This document shows, piece after piece, positions 7,901-9,091 of a stretch of 9,091 nt of DNA. Both the position numbers and the translations under genes were made by a program. The stretch is from contig DAJY01000083.1 in the NCBI GenBank assembly GCA_002499015.1, positions 438-9,528 on the forward strand, written 5' to 3'. This stretch comes from Euryarchaeota archaeon UBA242. GTDB taxonomy: Archaea; Thermoplasmatota; Poseidoniia; Poseidoniales; Poseidoniaceae. Numbering within the stretch: position 1 is the first letter of the stretch; every line of letters starts with the position of its first letter. The notes below the pieces were generated by a model. That model was given only the letters and a program-made list of their open reading frames with translations, was not told the DNA's origin and made no database searches.

Positions 7901-8417
7901 GGTAACTATTCCATGCCCCGCTCAAATTAGCATCTTCACCTATCGTCCCACCTGATTGTCCAGTATTTTCTAAGTGCCATTGGTCTGAAAACTTCGGATC
8001 GTTTGGTACCCAGCGTGGTATTTGCTGATATTCTAGTAATGGATAGGCTACCTCAATGATTCCTTGTTGTTGCATTCCTTCAACGATGAATTTGCCATTA
8101 TTCCCGAGTTCCATCAGCCATGCACCTTCGAGTTGTGGTAATTCCAAACCGACAGGAATACGGCTAATAGCGACCCATGAAGTAACATTTGACAGAGTCT
8201 CATCAGTGTATTGTGACAAATCACTAACTCGAGCGAGTGACGATTGTACTGCTTGTGAATAAGTTGAAATAATTGAAATTTCATTGTTCGGCGTTACTGC
8301 AGAAATCTTGGCATCAAGTTGCGAAGAAAGTGCATTATCTTCATCTTGAAGGCTGCTTTCAAGAGGAAATAGCGATAGACAAAGGAGCAGGACTAACACG
8401 ATTGCCTGCGACTTCAT
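4959..8417 (-). CDS. Secreted, membrane-anchored kexin/furin-like subtilase with calcium-repeat stalk
   Basis: This is a 1152-residue S8 serine protease of the kexin/furin branch. In order it has a signal peptide (1 to about 21), a propeptide (about 22-135), the catalytic domain (about 138-470), a P (Homo B) domain (about 476-600), the stalk (601-972), a possible beta domain (about 985-1085, Cys 1039 and 1051), a membrane helix (about 1094-1119), a basic stop QRKR, and a Pro-rich cytoplasmic tail. The catalytic residues are D183 in IVDDGLD, H220 in AHGT, oxyanion N321 in AAGNG and S399 in GGTSSATP. Furin-specific sequence is clear: YSNSWGP (276-282), GRGGLGSI (307-314) and LSWRDVQH (419-426). 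The P domain shows RGDLEIILTSPSG and GEWTL, ending in LVMYGT. The stalk has Asp-rich repeats and three Cys-pair MopE-like motifs. It probably cleaves other surface or secreted proteins after basic residues. ATG 8417 gives a proper signal peptide. The gene converges with purP. Confidence 0.93.
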   Translation of the reverse strand: MKSQAIVLVLLLCLSLFPLESSLQDEDNALSSQLDAKISAVTPNNEISIISTYSQAVQSSLARVSDLSQYTDETLSNVTSWVAISRIPVGLELPQLEGAWLMELGNNGKFIVEGMQQQGIIEVAYPLLEYQQIPRWVPNDPKFSDQWHLENTGQSGGTIGEDANLSGAWNSYQGAGVVIGIVDDGLDWNHPDLDDYYQSSLDYDFCGDDDDPTPSSSDAHGTAAAGVAAAVGNNSLGVSGAAPQAGLAGLQLISCSTTDIREANALSHERQSIDIYSNSWGPSDNGMTLKGPEPLMLAAMEAGAQSGRGGLGSIITWAAGNGLDNDDDSNYDGYANLRYTIAVTAVTYKGEQSYYAEPGANILVAAPSNGDGEAITTTDIEGSGGYSSTDYTDTFGGTSSATPLVSGVIALMLEANPNLSWRDVQHVLVETSRKNDASDSSWTTNGNGHLVSHKYGFGVVDASAAVALAAQWTAVETEVNISSGMQTVNIDIPDNSGYPVNVSVNITEPLHLENIDIFVDIDHTFRGDLEIILTSPSGMQSVLSEKHGDANNNYADWRFSTVQHWGEESRGEWTLSLEDQGNNDVGTLNEWGLVMYGTERDIDSDGDLLTDRNETDVYMTDPHDPDSDDDLLSDGYEVMNSSTNPNSEDTDGDGLNDGIEVLVNLTDPLDSDSDDDLLSDGVEVLVNGTNPLMRDTDGDGLDDGVEVLVNGTNPLVRDTDGDLLEDGEEVLQYQSDPLVYDPNSDQDGFYWFDDCNDTNPLIYPGAIELLNGLDDNCNGQWDEGFNQSDTDGDTLSDYMEYHVYGTSIILYDSDGDYLRDDAEIFIHLTNPLVADNDTDADGYYWFQDCDDNNSLRNPSINETLDGIDNNCNQLIDETFYSTDADGDYLLDYEEFTNLSTNPYDADSDGDGLDDGVEVMVTMTNPLVADLDNDSDGYRWFDDCDDNNSDIAPDKPENWNGVDDDCDGIIDEGVNRLNHLMQNPSNQSIVLNASSDELYLSIDLNLSEEQMTYLNLSVTWWRNGQIISTNMTLFETTHDCVIGNQTLTLELCKKSGLSQPYEIILFLDDGRESISVNWSIVYNVQLPEENEGFSIPLTNTLLITIGLAILIVVLLGVIMLQRKRPPTLPPLPPNFNIIDPYTNALGAPELGLL
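5502..6197 (-). repeat. Three MopE-like motifs in a 94-residue super-repeat
   Basis: Within the protease stalk, residues 741-784, 835-878 and 929-972 each follow the same pattern: D-x-D-G-(F/Y)-x-W-F-x-D-C, a run of D/N, Pro, (L/W)-(D/N)-G-(L/I/V)-D, C and D-E. The cysteines fall at 755/777, 849/871 and 943/965, so each pair is 22 apart and the copies are exactly 94 residues apart. Between copies lie two 23-residue Asp-rich repeats (starting at D789 and D812, then at D883 and D906). The pattern matches the putative metal-binding motif named after MopE; calcium binding plus a disulfide is the likely role, by inference. Confidence 0.8.
6198..6611 (-). repeat. Six tandem 23-residue (69-bp) Asp-rich calcium-binding repeats
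   Basis: Residues 603-740 of the protease form six units, starting at D603, D626, D649, D672, D695 and D718, each of type DxDGDGLxDGxEVxxxxTNP. They resemble thrombospondin type 3-like or short EF-hand-like calcium loops, which stiffen when calcium is bound. At DNA level, neighbouring units starting near 6262 and 6331 differ at only about two of 39 bases. The segment beginning GGAAAGAAGG recurs at 6381 and 6519, two units (138 bp) apart. This points to recent unit duplication. Confidence 0.85.
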
Positions 8418-8439
8418 GCTTGGCCCTATTGATGGTACC

Positions 8440-8452
8440 TCATATTGCTAAC
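8440..8452 (-). promoter_or_regulatory. Candidate TATA region of the protease gene
   Basis: On the minus strand GTTAGCAATATGA is centred about 29 bases upstream of ATG 8417, suitable for a leaderless or near-leaderless archaeal start. A weak AGGG lies 6 bases before the ATG and a GAGGT 19 bases before it. The call rests on position only. Confidence 0.22.
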
Positions 8453-8460
8453 GGTGGGAT

Positions 8461-8493
8461 ATGCAGTTATTTCATAAGAATGATGCAGTTATT
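8461..8493. repeat. 11-bp direct repeat with 22-bp period, a possible operator
   Basis: ATGCAGTTATT occurs at 8461-8471 and again, perfectly, at 8483-8493. The start-to-start distance is 22 bp, about two helical turns, so both copies face the same side of DNA. The pair lies 44-76 bases upstream of the protease start codon, where an archaeal activator or repressor could act. It overlaps the inverted repeat at 8468-8502. Confidence 0.4.
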
Positions 8494-8502
8494 CTTGAAA
8501 TA
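8468..8502 (-). terminator. Inverted repeat between the two surface-protein genes, possible hairpin
   Basis: TATTTCATAAGAAT (8468-8481) pairs with ATTCTTGAAATA (8491-8502), leaving a two-base bulge and a 9-base loop. It lies about 90 bases downstream of the stop codon of the 8593 gene, so it could end or stabilise that transcript. No long T-run follows, so an operator role is an equal alternative. Confidence 0.25.
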
Positions 8503-8592
8503 GTCTAGAATCACCCTAATCGAATACAATTCTCAGCAGAGATGATGTACACAACGGTGCCGTTAGATACGCATACGTATTCAAGGGGTGCA

Positions 8593-9091
8593 TCAAGCCT
8601 GGAATGTAGGATAATACTGTCTTGTATATGCCATTGCATCTGCAGCTGGATATCCTTTAGCGACTAAATCATTGTAATAATCACGAGCCGGGTCTGGTTG
8701 TACAACGGGTTGAGGTTGAGCAACTACTGCTGGCGCTATAGCAACCGGTGCAACGTACTGTTGTGCAACCGCTTGAGTTGGCTGTGCAGAGAAATCAGGC
8801 ATTGCAACCGCTTGAGTTGGCTGAGCACCCATATTAGGCATCTCTGGCATAGGCGAGCCTGCTATCCAAGATTTGTCTTGAACTTCTTCTGGCTTTCTCC
8901 TGAGCATAACAAATGCGATTGCACCAATAATGATCAGTACCACAGAGATTCCACCTGCAATGACGCCTGTTGAAATTGCGGCTGTTGAACTTCCACCATT
9001 AGAGGCTTCCTTTACCCAGCGAGCGGCATCGTCAGGATACGCATCTGCACCCATTTCAATAGTCCAATCTTCACTTGGGTTTGACCATCCA
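8593..9091 (-). CDS. C-terminal part of a membrane-anchored surface protein (5'-partial)
   Basis: The reading frame is open from the window edge; the codons before Met 9054 read GWSNPSEDWTIE, so that Met is internal and the start lies outside the window. Numbering from this Met, residues 1-25 look like the end of an extracellular region (Ala/Ser/Gly-rich juxtamembrane part). Residues 26-50 form a strong membrane helix (ISTGVIAGG...AIAFVML), then R-R-K marks the cytoplasmic side. The tail is Pro/Gln/Ala-rich with the octapeptide AQPTQAVA twice (77-84, 90-97). It ends in a helical motif DYYNDLVAKGYPAADA (125-140) followed by YTRQYYP. Tails of this Y-x-x-L-x-x-x-G-Y-P type recall the short C-terminal helices (SHOCT-like) of other archaeal surface proteins, from memory. 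The extracellular domain is not visible, so function is unknown. Gene order suggests it is upstream of, and possibly co-expressed with, the protease. Confidence 0.8.
   Translation of the reverse strand, partial: GWSNPSEDWTIEMGADAYPDDAARWVKEASNGGSSTAAISTGVIAGGISVVLIIIGAIAFVMLRRKPEEVQDKSWIAGSPMPEMPNMGAQPTQAVAMPDFSAQPTQAVAQQYVAPVAIAPAVVAQPQPVVQPDPARDYYNDLVAKGYPAADAMAYTRQYYPTFQA
8764..8823 (-). repeat. 21-bp exact repeat, 39-bp period, in the cytoplasmic tail
   Basis: The same 21 bases occur at 8764-8784 and 8803-8823 and encode the two AQPTQAV copies, 13 codons apart. The identity at DNA level suggests a recent in-frame duplication in a disordered tail. Confidence 0.7.

Noticed and set aside
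8357..8417. Cysteine at residue 13 of the protease signal peptide as a lipoprotein site
   Set aside because: C13 lies within the hydrophobic core (LVLLLC), without a Gly/Ala/Ser before it and without a lipobox; a normal secretory signal fits better.
8698..8973. 91-residue plus-strand frame opposite the partial surface protein
   Set aside because: Its Cys/Arg/Trp-rich composition is the antisense of the repetitive Gln/Pro/Ala tail and membrane helix; there is no independent support.

Overview
The window reads as a piece of a planktonic archaeal genome, most likely marine Thermoplasmatota close to Marine Group II (Poseidoniales). This placement is inference. It rests on an archaeal PurP, a single-domain KaiC-like ATPase, a Roadblock protein, a COG1340-type coiled-coil protein, and large secreted proteins with calcium-repeat stalks, a C-terminal membrane anchor and a short cytoplasmic tail. 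Coding density is high, the DNA is moderately AT-rich, and Shine-Dalgarno (SD) sequences are mostly weak or absent, which fits frequent leaderless transcripts. No RNA gene, insertion sequence, integrase or CRISPR array was seen, and no stretch over 300 bases lacks a gene.

Layout. Bases 1-1463 (+) hold a coiled-coil protein with a Ser/Lys-rich basic tail, followed almost without a gap by a RimI-like GNAT acetyltransferase that probably starts at TTG 975 behind a good SD. A Roadblock/LC7 protein (1527-1841, +) then faces a KaiC/RecA-like ATPase (1845-2528, -), with only 3 bases between their stop codons. After a roughly 200-base promoter region that may hold a 28-codon small ORF, a second coiled-coil protein (2731-3636, +) shares a C-terminal motif with the first one. 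The purine biosynthesis gene purP follows (3700-4857, +), with an unusual glycine-poor ATP-grasp loop.

The right half is on the minus strand and encodes cell-surface proteins. The gene at 4959-8417 encodes a 1152-residue kexin/furin-type subtilase. Its order is signal peptide, propeptide, S8 catalytic domain, P domain, a long Asp-rich calcium-repeat stalk with three MopE-like Cys-pair motifs, a membrane helix and a proline-rich tail. The stalk keeps a strict 23-residue register, and the MopE-like units recur exactly every 94 residues. Upstream of it (8593 to the window end, -) lies the C-terminal part of another membrane-anchored surface protein, whose start is outside the window. The 175-base gap between the two holds an 11-bp direct repeat spaced 22 bp apart, overlapping an inverted repeat.

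How the genes fit together. The left half is a mix of housekeeping and regulatory genes with no single evident pathway. The best biological lead is the protease: by manual alignment, most acidic residues that give furin its specificity for basic cleavage sites are kept. It is therefore a candidate archaeal proprotein convertase tethered to the cell surface.
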